This document shows positions 35,315-44,710 of a stretch of DNA of 64,000 nt, piece by piece. Numbering within the stretch: position 1 is the stretch's first letter; every line of letters begins with the position of its first letter. The DNA is taken from positions 56,763 through 120,762 of the forward strand of contig CALVWR010000004.1 of NCBI GenBank assembly GCA_944367565.1, in the 5' to 3' direction. This DNA is from an uncultured Clostridia bacterium. Lineage in GTDB: Bacteria; Bacillota; Clostridia; Christensenellales; Borkfalkiaceae. Both the position numbers and the translations under genes were made by a program. The notes below the pieces were generated by a model. The model ran no database searches, was not told where the DNA came from, and worked only from the letters and a program-made list of their open reading frames with translations.

Positions 35315-38146
35315 TTAATTTTTTGTCTTGCCTTTTGATTTGTTGTTTTGCGCGATCAGATATTTGTTTGCAATGTTTTCCAGCACTCCTGCGAGAGAAA
35401 TGCAGAGTAGGAATATCGAAACGAGAATAAGCAGGTGGTGCCAATAGAGCCCGAGATCGTTCATGGCATTGAGGGAAAACAGCTCAAAACCTTCGAGGAT
35501 CGAATATACGGAAATCCCGCCGAGAAGCAGGGCGATTCCGACAAACAGCAACGTCCGATAGGGATTGAAGGGCTTGCATAAACGATACAGCATTACAAGA
35601 CCTGCAAAATTCATTGCGTGTTCCATCATGGTTTTGTAAAGATCGTCGGGATAATTTTCGATGCCGAGATGCGGTTGCAAAAGACTTTGCGACAACATCA
35701 CGATAAGAACGCTGAGAAGAATCAGAATTCCGCCCGGCAAGGATTTACAGATGACATAATTGATAAATTTACCTTTGACGCGATTATCGTTTGCCTGGAA
35801 CGACAGGAAGAACGATGCGATCCCGATGATGAAAAATTCGATCAACATCATGTGCGACGTATTGAACGGATAGATCGCGCCGGGAATGACGATAACGAGA
35901 AAGGCAAGCATCGTGATAAAGAACGTTTTCATCAGATAGAGGGATGCGGAATTCTGAATATTATTGATAACGCGCCTGCCTTCGTGAACGACTTTCGGCA
36001 TAGATGCGAAATTATTATCCATCATCACAATATGGGAAACGTTTCTTGCCGCTTCGCTGCCGGAGCCGACGGTGATGGCGCAATTCGCCTCTTTGAGCGC
36101 CAGAATGTCGTTTACACCGTCTCCCGTCATCGCCGCATTATGTCCCGCGGCTTTAATTGCCCTGATGAGAATGGCTTTCTGTTCGGGCGTTACTCTTCCG
36201 AATACGGTATACTTGTTGGCAATGCCGATCACTTCGTTTTCGCTCATGCCTTCCAAACTGATATATTTTTCCGCACCTTCCACACCGGCTCGCCTTGCCA
36301 CTTCCGATACGGTGATGGGATTATCTCCGGAAATAATTTTGATCTGCACGTCGTTTTGTTTGAACCAGCGGATCGTGGAAACGGCGTCTTCGCGAATATT
36401 ATCCGAGATCGTGATCAGAGCGATCGCTTTCATGCTTGCGGGAAGAGATTCGCCCGAGATCCCGGCTTTGGAATGCGCGACAAGCAGAACGCGCAGTCCC
36501 ATCGACGCATATTGCTTTACCATTTTCAAGATATTTTCCGGCGCTTCCTTCAAAACAAATTCCGGAGCGCCGAAAGCGTAAGTTCCCGATTCCGCAAAGG
36601 TTACTGCGGAAAACTTTCTGTCGGAATTAAACGGCAGGATTTTTACGGGTTTCAGCTTGTTGTTCCTTCCGAAATGATTGTGCAGGGCGAGGGATGTCTG
36701 ATTGTTGTCGTCAAGAGCCGCAAGCATGGATCCCATTGCTTCGCTGATCGTATCGGGAAAATTGTTGCTTAAAATCACGCAGTCGCTCACTTTCATTCTG
36801 CCGTCGGTGATCGTCCCGGTCTTGTCGAGACAAAGAACATCGATCCGCGCCAGCATTTCCAGCGAATACAGATCCTGAACAAGCGTCTGATGTCTGGCCA
36901 TGCGAATAACGCCTACCGCCAGCGCAAGACTCGTTAACAGCATCATGCCGGCGGGAATCATACCGATGATTACGGCGCTCGTACCTTCAATCACCTGGCG
37001 CCAATCGGAGATATTAAGCGTAAGTTTCAGAAACATCCCGATCGCCATGGGAATGATGAGAAGACCGACGCAGGTGATGATCATCTGCGTGGAACGCATC
37101 AGTTCGGAATGAGGTTTGCGATATTTTTTCGCTTTTGCCGAAAGAATTTCCACATAATTGTCTTTGCCGACTTTATTTGCACGGGCAACGCAATTTCCTC
37201 CGGTAATGAAACTGCCGGCAAAAAGTTCGTCGCCGACGGTCTTTTTGACGGCGACGGATTCGCCGGTCAAAAGGGATTCGTTGACTTCTACGGAACCTTG
37301 TTCGATGATGGAATCCGTGGAGATCTGATTGCCCGCGGTAAATTGCAGAATATCATCCAGCACGATGTCTCCGGTGGAAATTTCCATAACGGAGCCGTTT
37401 CTCACAACTTTTGCCGAATGATTGGATAAAAGGGCAAGTTTTTCAATCGAATGTTTAGCGCGGATTTCCTGGATAATGCCGATGGCGATATTCAGAACAT
37501 ACACGATCACAAACATAAACCGACTGTATTTTGCGCCGGCAACAAGCAGAGCGACGGCGCAGATCAGTCCGAGAAAGTTAAAAAATGTACAGATATTACC
37601 GATAAAGATGCTCGCGTAGGATTTTGAATATTTATTTTCAACTTTATTGACGAGATCGTTGTCATAGCGTTCTGCAAGCTGTTCGTCGTTCAGACCCACG
37701 GCAATATCCGGGTGATAACGCGTAGCGCTTACGGAAGGCAGAGGATTCAGTTTTTTCTTTTTTTGCGTTTTTGTTTTTTCCTTTCGGGAAAATTTCTTTC
37801 CGATCGCTTTGAATATACTGATCAGGGGAGAGTTTTCCTTGTCGTCGTATTCGTAATAAGAAGACTGAATCGTGATCTCTTCAACGCCGCTGAGATCAAA
37901 GGACAACTGCTCCGGCTGCTCTTCGGCGTTCTCCTGTTTTTCGGATTTTTCGGAAATATCTTTTCCCTCGGTTTTGACGGCGCTTTCCGCTTTTACGGTC
38001 CTTTTCTTTTTGGTAAAAAGAGCTTTTTCGTAAGCGTCGGTATCGGAAACGCCGGTGCTTTCATTTTCCGGTTCGTGTTCCGATTCCGGTTCCCGTATTG
38101 CCGCCGGTTTTGTGTTCGGTTGTCTTTTCCTTTTTTTCTCTTCCAT
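35315..38146 (-). CDS. P-type cation ATPase, CtpE/MgtA-like, with charged N-terminal extension
   Basis: A 943-residue cation pump. Residues 1-145 form a charged, low-complexity cytoplasmic extension. The core has the TGES loop (LLTGESVAVKK), the phosphorylation motif DKTGTITDG (Asp near 438), TGDGVNDILALKEA, and about ten membrane helices. The metal-site helix reads IPAGMMLLTSLAL rather than the PEGL of calcium and sodium pumps, a pattern shared with CtpE-like bacterial ATPases; calcium or magnesium are candidates. It starts 21 bases after leuS with AAGGGGAG and is probably co-transcribed with it. Confidence 0.9.
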   Translation of the reverse strand: MEEKKRKRQPNTKPAAIREPESEHEPENESTGVSDTDAYEKALFTKKKRTVKAESAVKTEGKDISEKSEKQENAEEQPEQLSFDLSGVEEITIQSSYYEYDDKENSPLISIFKAIGKKFSRKEKTKTQKKKKLNPLPSVSATRYHPDIAVGLNDEQLAERYDNDLVNKVENKYSKSYASIFIGNICTFFNFLGLICAVALLVAGAKYSRFMFVIVYVLNIAIGIIQEIRAKHSIEKLALLSNHSAKVVRNGSVMEISTGDIVLDDILQFTAGNQISTDSIIEQGSVEVNESLLTGESVAVKKTVGDELFAGSFITGGNCVARANKVGKDNYVEILSAKAKKYRKPHSELMRSTQMIITCVGLLIIPMAIGMFLKLTLNISDWRQVIEGTSAVIIGMIPAGMMLLTSLALAVGVIRMARHQTLVQDLYSLEMLARIDVLCLDKTGTITDGRMKVSDCVILSNNFPDTISEAMGSMLAALDDNNQTSLALHNHFGRNNKLKPVKILPFNSDRKFSAVTFAESGTYAFGAPEFVLKEAPENILKMVKQYASMGLRVLLVAHSKAGISGESLPASMKAIALITISDNIREDAVSTIRWFKQNDVQIKIISGDNPITVSEVARRAGVEGAEKYISLEGMSENEVIGIANKYTVFGRVTPEQKAILIRAIKAAGHNAAMTGDGVNDILALKEANCAITVGSGSEAARNVSHIVMMDNNFASMPKVVHEGRRVINNIQNSASLYLMKTFFITMLAFLVIVIPGAIYPFNTSHMMLIEFFIIGIASFFLSFQANDNRVKGKFINYVICKSLPGGILILLSVLIVMLSQSLLQPHLGIENYPDDLYKTMMEHAMNFAGLVMLYRLCKPFNPYRTLLFVGIALLLGGISVYSILEGFELFSLNAMNDLGLYWHHLLILVSIFLLCISLAGVLENIANKYLIAQNNKSKGKTKN

Positions 38147-38167
38147 AAACTCCCCTTATATGACCGA

Positions 38168-40597
38168 TCAGAGCATTACGTTTATCAGACGGTTCGGAAT
38201 GATGATCAGTTTTTTGATTTCTTTTCCATCAAGCATCGGCGCAATCTTTTCGTCGCTGAGCAACAGGTTGCGGATGGTTGTTTCGTCCGCCCCGGAGGGG
38301 ATCACGATGCGTCCGCGCATTTTACTGTTGAATTGCACGGCGACCTCCACTTCGTCTTTTACAAGCGCGTTTTCGTCGCATACGGGATAGGAAGAGTAAA
38401 AGACCGATTTTTTATTGCCCAGCATCTCCCAGACTTCTTCCGCAAAGTGCGGAGCGCACGGCGCGAGAAGCAAAATGAAATCACTGAAAGCCTCGCGGTA
38501 GAACTTCTTATTTTTGACTTCCAGTGCGTCGTATTTATAAAGCGCGTTCAGAAATTCCATCATCCTTGCGATTGCAGTGTTGAAGGAGAAGGATTCCATG
38601 TCTCTGTCCACGCATTTTATCGTGTAGTTGCGAACATAATTCAGATCTTTTTCCTCCTTGCCGAAGGGCGCGGATTTATCCGGTTTTATTTTGCAGACCC
38701 TGTCGGCAAGCCGTTCGATCCTGTCGATAAATTTACTGATGGCTTTGATGCCGTCGTCACTCCACGGACCGCCTTCCGTATAGGAAAAACCGAACATCAG
38801 CGTCAGGCGGAAAACGTCGGAACCGTATTGCTTGATATAATCGTCGGGAGAAATGACGTTTCCTCTCGATTTACTCATGCGCATCCCGTCGGGACCGAGG
38901 ATGACGCCCTGGTGCACGAGTGATTTGAAGGGTTCGCTGAAATTCAGATATCCCATATCGCGCAAAGCCTTTGTGATAAAGCGGGAATAGAGCAGATGCA
39001 TACAGGCGTGTTCCGCTCCGCCGACATATTTATCGACAGGCAACATTTTATTGATGTATTCCGGATTAAACGGCTCCTTTGTGTTGTTTGCGTCAGGATA
39101 ACGAAGATAATACCAGCTGGAACACACGAAGGTGTCAAGCGTATCGGGATCCCTGTGCGCATCTCCGCCGCAGATCGGACATTTTACGTTCATAAAGCCC
39201 GCATGCTTTGCCAGAGGGGATTTCCCGTCCGGCTTGAATTCGACGTCATAGGGGAGTTTGACGGGCAGATCTTTATAGGGGACGGGAACGGCGCCGCATT
39301 TATCGCAATGGATTACCGGGATCGGCGCGCCCCAATACCGTTGACGCGATACCAGCCAGTCACGCAGACGGTAATTGATTTTGTGTTCGCCTTTATTTTG
39401 TTTTACGAGATCGTTTACGATCGCCTTTTTGGCTTCTTCCGAAGGCATTCCGTCGAATTTCTGGGAATTGATCGTGATGCCGTATTGCGTAAACGGAAGA
39501 TCGTCGTTTTCCCCGTCTTTTCCCTTTACGACGCGTACGATGGGAAGATCGTATTTCTTGGCGAAAAGAAAATCCCTTTCATCGTGCGCGGGAACACCCA
39601 TAACCGCACCGGTTCCGTAAGAATATAAAACGTAATCGGCCGCAAAAATCGGCACTTTTTTATTGTTTACGGGATTTATTGCATAGGCGCCGATAAAGAC
39701 GCCCGTTTTCTCACGGACAGTGGAAAGCCTGTCGATTTCCGTCGCTTTCGAAGTTTCATAAACGTAATTGTCCACGGCTTCTTTTCTGTCCGCCGCAGTC
39801 AGCTTGGCAACGAGGGGATGTTCCGGCGCGAGCGCCACAAAACTGACGCCGAAGAGCGTGTCTGCGCGCGTCGTAAAAACACGGAAAGTATCTCCGCTTT
39901 CCGTCGTAAATTCGATTTCGCCTCCCGTCGATTTTCCGATCCAGTTCCGTTGCATGGATTTGGTTTTTTCCGGCCAGTCGAGGTCATTGAGACCGCTGAG
40001 CAACTCTTCCGCATAATCCGTGATCTTGAAAAACCATTGTGTTAAGTTTTTCTTGATGACGGTGGTATGACAACGCTCGCAAGCGCCGTCAATCACTTGT
40101 TCGTTGGCAAGAACGGTGTTGCAGGAAGGACACCAGTTTACGGGCGCTTCCTTGCGGTAGGCAAGACCTTTTTCATAGAGTTTCAAAAACAGCCACTGCG
40201 TCCATTTATAATAGCTTTCATCACACGTTTTGATTTCCGCATTCCAGTCAAACATCGCGCCCATTTCTCTGAGCGTCTTTTCCATATTTTCAATGTTCTG
40301 TAAAGTGGAATCTTTCGGATGAATTCCCGTTTTTATCGCGTAATTTTCCGCGGGAAGCCCGAATGCGTCAAATCCCATCGGTTGGAAAACTTCGAAACCC
40401 TTCATTTTTTTATAGCGTGCAAAGCTGTCGGTCAGACCGTAATTGTACCAATGACCGACGTGCAGTTTTGCCGCGGAAGGATAGGAAAACATTTCAAGAC
40501 AATAATATTTTTTATCGATATTCTTCGGATTAAAATAGTTAATCTTTTCTTTTTCCCAGATTTCCTGCCATTTTTTTTCGATTTTCAAAGCATCCAT
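38168..40597 (-). CDS. leuS: Leucyl-tRNA synthetase
   Basis: An 809-residue class I synthetase charging tRNA-Leu. The HIGH motif appears as [11 protein letters not shown] near residue 45, a zinc-like Cys cluster ([22 protein letters not shown]) near 155, the editing domain in the middle, a second Cys pair set (CPICGG) and the KMSKS motif as [10 protein letters not shown] near residue 572. GGAGG precedes the ATG. The leader is only about 50 bases, too short for the T-box that often controls this gene in Firmicutes. Confidence 0.97.
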   Translation of the reverse strand: MDALKIEKKWQEIWEKEKINYFNPKNIDKKYYCLEMFSYPSAAKLHVGHWYNYGLTDSFARYKKMKGFEVFQPMGFDAFGLPAENYAIKTGIHPKDSTLQNIENMEKTLREMGAMFDWNAEIKTCDESYYKWTQWLFLKLYEKGLAYRKEAPVNWCPSCNTVLANEQVIDGACERCHTTVIKKNLTQWFFKITDYAEELLSGLNDLDWPEKTKSMQRNWIGKSTGGEIEFTTESGDTFRVFTTRADTLFGVSFVALAPEHPLVAKLTAADRKEAVDNYVYETSKATEIDRLSTVREKTGVFIGAYAINPVNNKKVPIFAADYVLYSYGTGAVMGVPAHDERDFLFAKKYDLPIVRVVKGKDGENDDLPFTQYGITINSQKFDGMPSEEAKKAIVNDLVKQNKGEHKINYRLRDWLVSRQRYWGAPIPVIHCDKCGAVPVPYKDLPVKLPYDVEFKPDGKSPLAKHAGFMNVKCPICGGDAHRDPDTLDTFVCSSWYYLRYPDANNTKEPFNPEYINKMLPVDKYVGGAEHACMHLLYSRFITKALRDMGYLNFSEPFKSLVHQGVILGPDGMRMSKSRGNVISPDDYIKQYGSDVFRLTLMFGFSYTEGGPWSDDGIKAISKFIDRIERLADRVCKIKPDKSAPFGKEEKDLNYVRNYTIKCVDRDMESFSFNTAIARMMEFLNALYKYDALEVKNKKFYREAFSDFILLLAPCAPHFAEEVWEMLGNKKSVFYSSYPVCDENALVKDEVEVAVQFNSKMRGRIVIPSGADETTIRNLLLSDEKIAPMLDGKEIKKLIIIPNRLINVML

Positions 40598-40655
40598 TCC
40601 TTTACCTCCGACAGACGAAGATCCGTTCTGTTGTTTTCAAAAAATTACAATAATT

Positions 40656-40684
40656 ATTATAATATATATTAATTTATGTGTCAA
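40656..40684 (-). promoter_or_regulatory. leuS promoter, perfect consensus
   Basis: On the minus strand: TTGACA (40684-40679), a 17-base spacer, TATAAT (40661-40656). Divergent from the galK promoter. Confidence 0.9.
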
Positions 40685-40738
40685 GAATTAAGGCCCCGTT
40701 AAAAATAAAAATTATGAGTATAATCTTAGCGGAATATC

Positions 40739-40767
40739 TTGCCAGCACAGTAAAAAAATGCTATACT
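40739..40767 (+). promoter_or_regulatory. galK-galM promoter
   Basis: TTGCCA (40739-40744), a 17-base spacer, TATACT (40762-40767), 29 bases before the galK ATG. CGGAG is the ribosome site. Confidence 0.8.
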
Positions 40768-40795
40768 GAAAGCAAACGATACGGAGAAAAAGAAG

Positions 40796-42037
40796 ATGCA
40801 AAAAGGTAAGATTGTAAATTGCGTTCGGGACGTAGCGGAACTGTTTCCGGCATTGTACGGAGACGATGCGCCCGGTCAGTATACGCGTTATGAGCGGCTG
40901 ATCGCGCGGTTCAAAAAAGAATACGGAAAAACGGGCTACATGGCGTCCTCGAGCGGGAGAGTGGAGGTTATAGGAAATCATACCGATCATAACGGAGGGA
41001 AAGCCGTGGGCTGCGCGATCAGCCTGGACACGATCGCAATGTTTCTTCCGACGGAAAACGGCGTGATTACCGTGAAGTCGGAAGGGTATCCCGATGTGAT
41101 CGTGCATACGCGGTCCGATACGGCCTTGCCGAAAGGGAGTTCCGACGCGCTGGTTGCGGGCATTTGCGACGGGTTTCTGAAACGAGGCTACCGCATAGGC
41201 GGGTTTACTGCCGTGACGACAAGCAATGTGTCGGGCGGAGCGGGAGTATCCAGTTCGGCGGCATTTGAGATTCTTATCTGTGAAATATTGAATTTTCTGT
41301 ATAACGACGGCAGGATAAGCGAGAAGGAAAAAGCGTTGATTTCGCAGTATGCGGAAAGTGCATATTTCGGAAAACCGTGCGGATTGCTCGATCAGAGTGC
41401 GATTGCGTTCGGGGGGATTACTTTGCTGGATTTTGCCGTGAAAGGCGACGTTTTTCCGACGCCCGTAAAATGCGATCTTTCGGAATATACGTTTGTGTTG
41501 ATCGAAACGGAAGGCGATCATAAGCATCTTACCGGCGAATATGCCGCGATTACGCAGGAAATGGGAAAAGTCAGCGCGTTTTTCGGAAAGGACAGGCTGA
41601 TTGAAGTCAATGAAGATGATTTCTATCGTCGTATGCCGGCGTTAAAGAAGGAATTGAACGGCAGGGCGATTGAACGCGCGATTCATTTTTTTGAAGAAAA
41701 TAAGCGCGTGGAAACATCGGCGAAAGCGTTGCAAGAAAAGGATTATGCGTTGTTTTTGAGAGCGATCAACGAATCCGGACTCAGTTCTCAGACGTTGCTG
41801 CAGAATGTATTTCCTGCCGGCGACATCCGTCAACCGATTCCGCTTGCGCTCGCATTGGCAAAAAAATATCTCACAAACGGCGCAAACCGCGTTCACGGAG
41901 GGGGATTTGCCGGGACGACATTGAACGTTCTGGAAAATAAAGACGCGGATTATTTTGTTTCCCGTATGTCGGAAATATTCGGAAATGACCGCGTGTTGCC
42001 TTTAAAGGTGCGCACAGTGGGAACGACGGTGTTATGA
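40796..42037 (+). CDS. galK: Galactokinase
   Basis: A 413-residue GHMP kinase that makes galactose-1-phosphate. The galactokinase signature is SSGRVEVIGNHTDHNGGK near residues 51-68, the ATP loop SGGAGVSSSAAFE near 145-157 and the third motif GGGFAGTTLNVL near 365. The substitution pattern GNHTDHN (rather than GEHTDYN) is common in Clostridia. It overlaps galM by 4 bases (ATGATG at the junction). No galT or galE is nearby. Confidence 0.92.
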   Translation: MQKGKIVNCVRDVAELFPALYGDDAPGQYTRYERLIARFKKEYGKTGYMASSSGRVEVIGNHTDHNGGKAVGCAISLDTIAMFLPTENGVITVKSEGYPDVIVHTRSDTALPKGSSDALVAGICDGFLKRGYRIGGFTAVTTSNVSGGAGVSSSAAFEILICEILNFLYNDGRISEKEKALISQYAESAYFGKPCGLLDQSAIAFGGITLLDFAVKGDVFPTPVKCDLSEYTFVLIETEGDHKHLTGEYAAITQEMGKVSAFFGKDRLIEVNEDDFYRRMPALKKELNGRAIERAIHFFEENKRVETSAKALQEKDYALFLRAINESGLSSQTLLQNVFPAGDIRQPIPLALALAKKYLTNGANRVHGGGFAGTTLNVLENKDADYFVSRMSEIFGNDRVLPLKVRTVGTTVL

Positions 42038-43107
42038 TGATCGAACAGATTGAAAAAAGAAAGATTAACGGAAAAAATCTTTGTTGTTACAGATTAGAAA
42101 ACAACAATGGAATGAAGGTAGAAATCATCAATTATGGAGCGAGGATTCATAAATTGATTATACCAGATATAAACGGAGTGGAACGCGATGTTGTGATCGG
42201 GTTTAACGATATCGGAGAATACATCGGGTCGGCGGATTATTTTAACGCCGTAATCGGCAGAACGGCAAACAGAATCGGCGGAGCCGAATTTGTTCTGAAC
42301 GAAAAAAAATATTTCCTTTATCAAAATGACGGCAAAAACTCACTTCATGGCGGTAAAGTCGGTTTCGATTCGGTTTTTTGGGACGGTTCGACGGAAAACG
42401 ACGAGCTTGTTTTCACCTATTTCTCCAAAGATATGGAAGAGGGATATCCGGGGAATTTGTCTGTCGAGGTGAGATACCGCGTTACGGAAGAAAACGAACT
42501 CGTGATATCCTACAGAGCGAAAACCGATGCGGATACGCTTTGTTCTCTTACGAATCACGCTTATTTCAACTTATCCGGCGACTTTAATCAGACGGTTTTG
42601 GGAGAATGTCTGCGAATCAAGAGCGATTATATCACGGCGATCGACGAAGAACTGATTCCTACGGGAGAACTTTATGCCGTTCATCATACGCCGCTTGATT
42701 TTAATACCATGAAAGAGATCGGGGAAGAGATCGGATATAAAAACGAATTTTTGCAAAAGGCCGGCGGATATGATTTTAATTACGTTCTGCATAGCGAAAG
42801 AGAAAAGAACGCCTGGGTTGCAAAGGCGTTTGATCCGAAAACCTGCATCGAGATGGAGGTTTATACCGATATGCCTTGTATGCAGTTTTATTCCGGTAAT
42901 TTTCTGAACGGGACAAAGGGTAAGGCTGTTTTCGAGAAAAATTGCGCATTCTGTCTGGAAACGCAACTTTATCCGAATGCGTGCAACATTCCTTCTTTTC
43001 CTTCAGTCGTATTGAAAAAGGGAGAGTCGTTCCGGTCTGTGACAAAATATAAATTTTCTTTATTTCGCCCTGAAACGGAGTTTTTTAAAATACAAAATAA
43101 GTTATAA
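42034..43107 (+). CDS. galM: Aldose 1-epimerase (galactose mutarotase)
   Basis: A 357-residue beta-sandwich mutarotase interconverting alpha and beta hexoses. The family residues are in NAVIGRTANRIGGAEF, SLHGGKVGFDSVFW, LTNHAYFNLSG (catalytic His) and YDFNYVLHS; the catalytic Glu is in the C-terminal FCLETQLYPNACN. It provides the alpha anomer for galactokinase. Translationally coupled to galK. Confidence 0.95.
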   Translation: MMIEQIEKRKINGKNLCCYRLENNNGMKVEIINYGARIHKLIIPDINGVERDVVIGFNDIGEYIGSADYFNAVIGRTANRIGGAEFVLNEKKYFLYQNDGKNSLHGGKVGFDSVFWDGSTENDELVFTYFSKDMEEGYPGNLSVEVRYRVTEENELVISYRAKTDADTLCSLTNHAYFNLSGDFNQTVLGECLRIKSDYITAIDEELIPTGELYAVHHTPLDFNTMKEIGEEIGYKNEFLQKAGGYDFNYVLHSEREKNAWVAKAFDPKTCIEMEVYTDMPCMQFYSGNFLNGTKGKAVFEKNCAFCLETQLYPNACNIPSFPSVVLKKGESFRSVTKYKFSLFRPETEFFKIQNKL

Positions 43108-43181
43108 TCAAAAATCGGTTATAATTTTTGAAAATCGTCTTGTTTTCGTATATTTTTTGACCGTGTACCGATACTTTTTGT

Positions 43182-43436
43182 ATGCGATACGCAAAAATAT
43201 ATTTGGAAATGACAATCAGATTTACGACCGAAGGAAAAATGATCCCGATCGGTTTTATCTGGGAAGATAAAGAGAGAAAGATCGATCGGTTTCTTTGCTG
43301 CACAACGGCGCCTTCTGCGCATGCGGGCGCAATTCTTACAAAGAAATTTACCTGCGTTGTTCTGGGCAAAGAAAGAAATTTTTATTTTGAAAGCCGTACA
43401 TCGCGCTGGTTTGTGGAAGCGCGCTGCGAGGACTGA
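43182..43436 (+). CDS. Small protein linked to DNA polymerase IV
   Basis: An 84-residue, mostly beta-stranded protein containing the pattern IPIGFIWEDKERKIDRFL and RTSRWFVEA. In many Clostridia a small protein with this WED...IDR...RWFVE pattern lies directly before dinB. Its function is not established. The start is uncertain because no ribosome site is seen; an internal ATG at 43209 is possible. It ends 7 bases before dinB. Confidence 0.7.
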   Translation: MRYAKIYLEMTIRFTTEGKMIPIGFIWEDKERKIDRFLCCTTAPSAHAGAILTKKFTCVVLGKERNFYFESRTSRWFVEARCED

Positions 43437-43443
43437 ATCGGTG

Positions 43444-44679
43444 ATGCGTACAATTTTGCATAGCGATCTGAATAATTTTTACGCTTCCGTCGAAATGTTA
43501 AAGCATCCGGAATTTCGCAATAAACCGCTCGCCGTATGCGGAAGTATCGAGGATCGGCACGGCGTTGTGCTTGCTAAAAATTACCTTGCAAAGTCTTTCG
43601 GCGTTAAAACAGGCGATGTGTTTTGGCAGGCAAAAACGAAATGCCCGGATCTGGAAGGGATTCAGGCCGATTTTTCCGCTTATTACGACATTTCTTTACA
43701 GATCATGGAAATTTATAAGCGCTATACGGATCGGATTGAGCCTTTCGGAATCGATGAGTGTTGGCTCGATGTGAGCGGATGCGCAAAGTATTTCGGAAGC
43801 GGAAAACAGATCGCGGAACTCATATCCGGAGAGATCAAAGAAAAATTCGGTCTTACCGTCAGCATCGGCGTCAGTTGGAATAAAATTTTTGCAAAACTCG
43901 GTTCAGACCTGAAAAAACCGGACGCGATCACGGAAATTACCCCGGAGAATTACCGGACTTTAATTTGGAATCTGCCCGCCGAAAATATGCTCTTTGTCGG
44001 GCGCGCCACAAAGGAAAAACTTCATCGGTTCAATATATTCACGATAGGAGAGATCGCCCTGGCAGATAAGGACTTTTTATTCGGCAAGCTCGGGAAATGG
44101 GGAGAGTATCTTTACCGTTACGCCAACGGGCAAGACGATTCTCCCGTAACCGCCGTAAATCAGGATCGTAAGGTGAAGTCCGTGGGGAACAGCCTCACAA
44201 GTTATCGCGATCTTATGAACTTTGAAGATGTAAAAACGCTTTTGCTGTTGTTAAGCGATTCGGTCGCGACTCGTATCAGGGAAGGGCATTACGGAAAAGC
44301 GCATACGATAAAGGTAACGGTTACGGATAATCAATTAAAAACATACGGAAAACAGGAACGCTATGCGATCCCGTTCCGAAGCGCGGGAGAGCTCGGCAAG
44401 AAGGCCTGTAAATTATTTTCGGAATTTTATGATTGGGCGGCGCCCGTCCGGGCGGTCGGGGTATCCGTATCGGATTTTGCGCAGACGAAAGAGGATCTGT
44501 TTGATTTTTCTTCGGGGTCCCGAAAAAACGAGAAGATGGAAGAAACGGTCTTCCGATTGAAGAAGAAATACGGTTATAACTGCGTACAGCGCGCTCAGAT
44601 TCTGAAGGACAAGCGTTTTTTTGACATGGACGTATCGGGCGGACATCTTATTTTTACAGACGACAACAAAGAAGATTGA
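43444..44679 (+). CDS. dinB: DNA polymerase IV (Y family)
   Basis: A 411-residue translesion polymerase. The catalytic acidic residues are in LHSDLNNFYASVE near residues 5-17 and GIDECWLDVSG near 101-111 (consensus SIDEAYLD). Helix-hairpin-helix, thumb and little-finger regions follow in the right order. It lacks a beta-clamp motif that I can recognise. The ATG at 43444 gives the canonical N-terminus; an upstream open frame to 43321 overlaps the small partner gene. Confidence 0.93.
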   Translation: MRTILHSDLNNFYASVEMLKHPEFRNKPLAVCGSIEDRHGVVLAKNYLAKSFGVKTGDVFWQAKTKCPDLEGIQADFSAYYDISLQIMEIYKRYTDRIEPFGIDECWLDVSGCAKYFGSGKQIAELISGEIKEKFGLTVSIGVSWNKIFAKLGSDLKKPDAITEITPENYRTLIWNLPAENMLFVGRATKEKLHRFNIFTIGEIALADKDFLFGKLGKWGEYLYRYANGQDDSPVTAVNQDRKVKSVGNSLTSYRDLMNFEDVKTLLLLLSDSVATRIREGHYGKAHTIKVTVTDNQLKTYGKQERYAIPFRSAGELGKKACKLFSEFYDWAAPVRAVGVSVSDFAQTKEDLFDFSSGSRKNEKMEETVFRLKKKYGYNCVQRAQILKDKRFFDMDVSGGHLIFTDDNKED

Positions 44680-44710
44680 TAAAAATTTAAGAATAAAGAG
44701 GGAACGACAA

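Noticed and set aside
37712..38923. 403-codon plus-strand frame across the P-ATPase/leuS junction
   Set aside because: Phe/Arg-rich shadow crossing two well-supported minus-strand genes.
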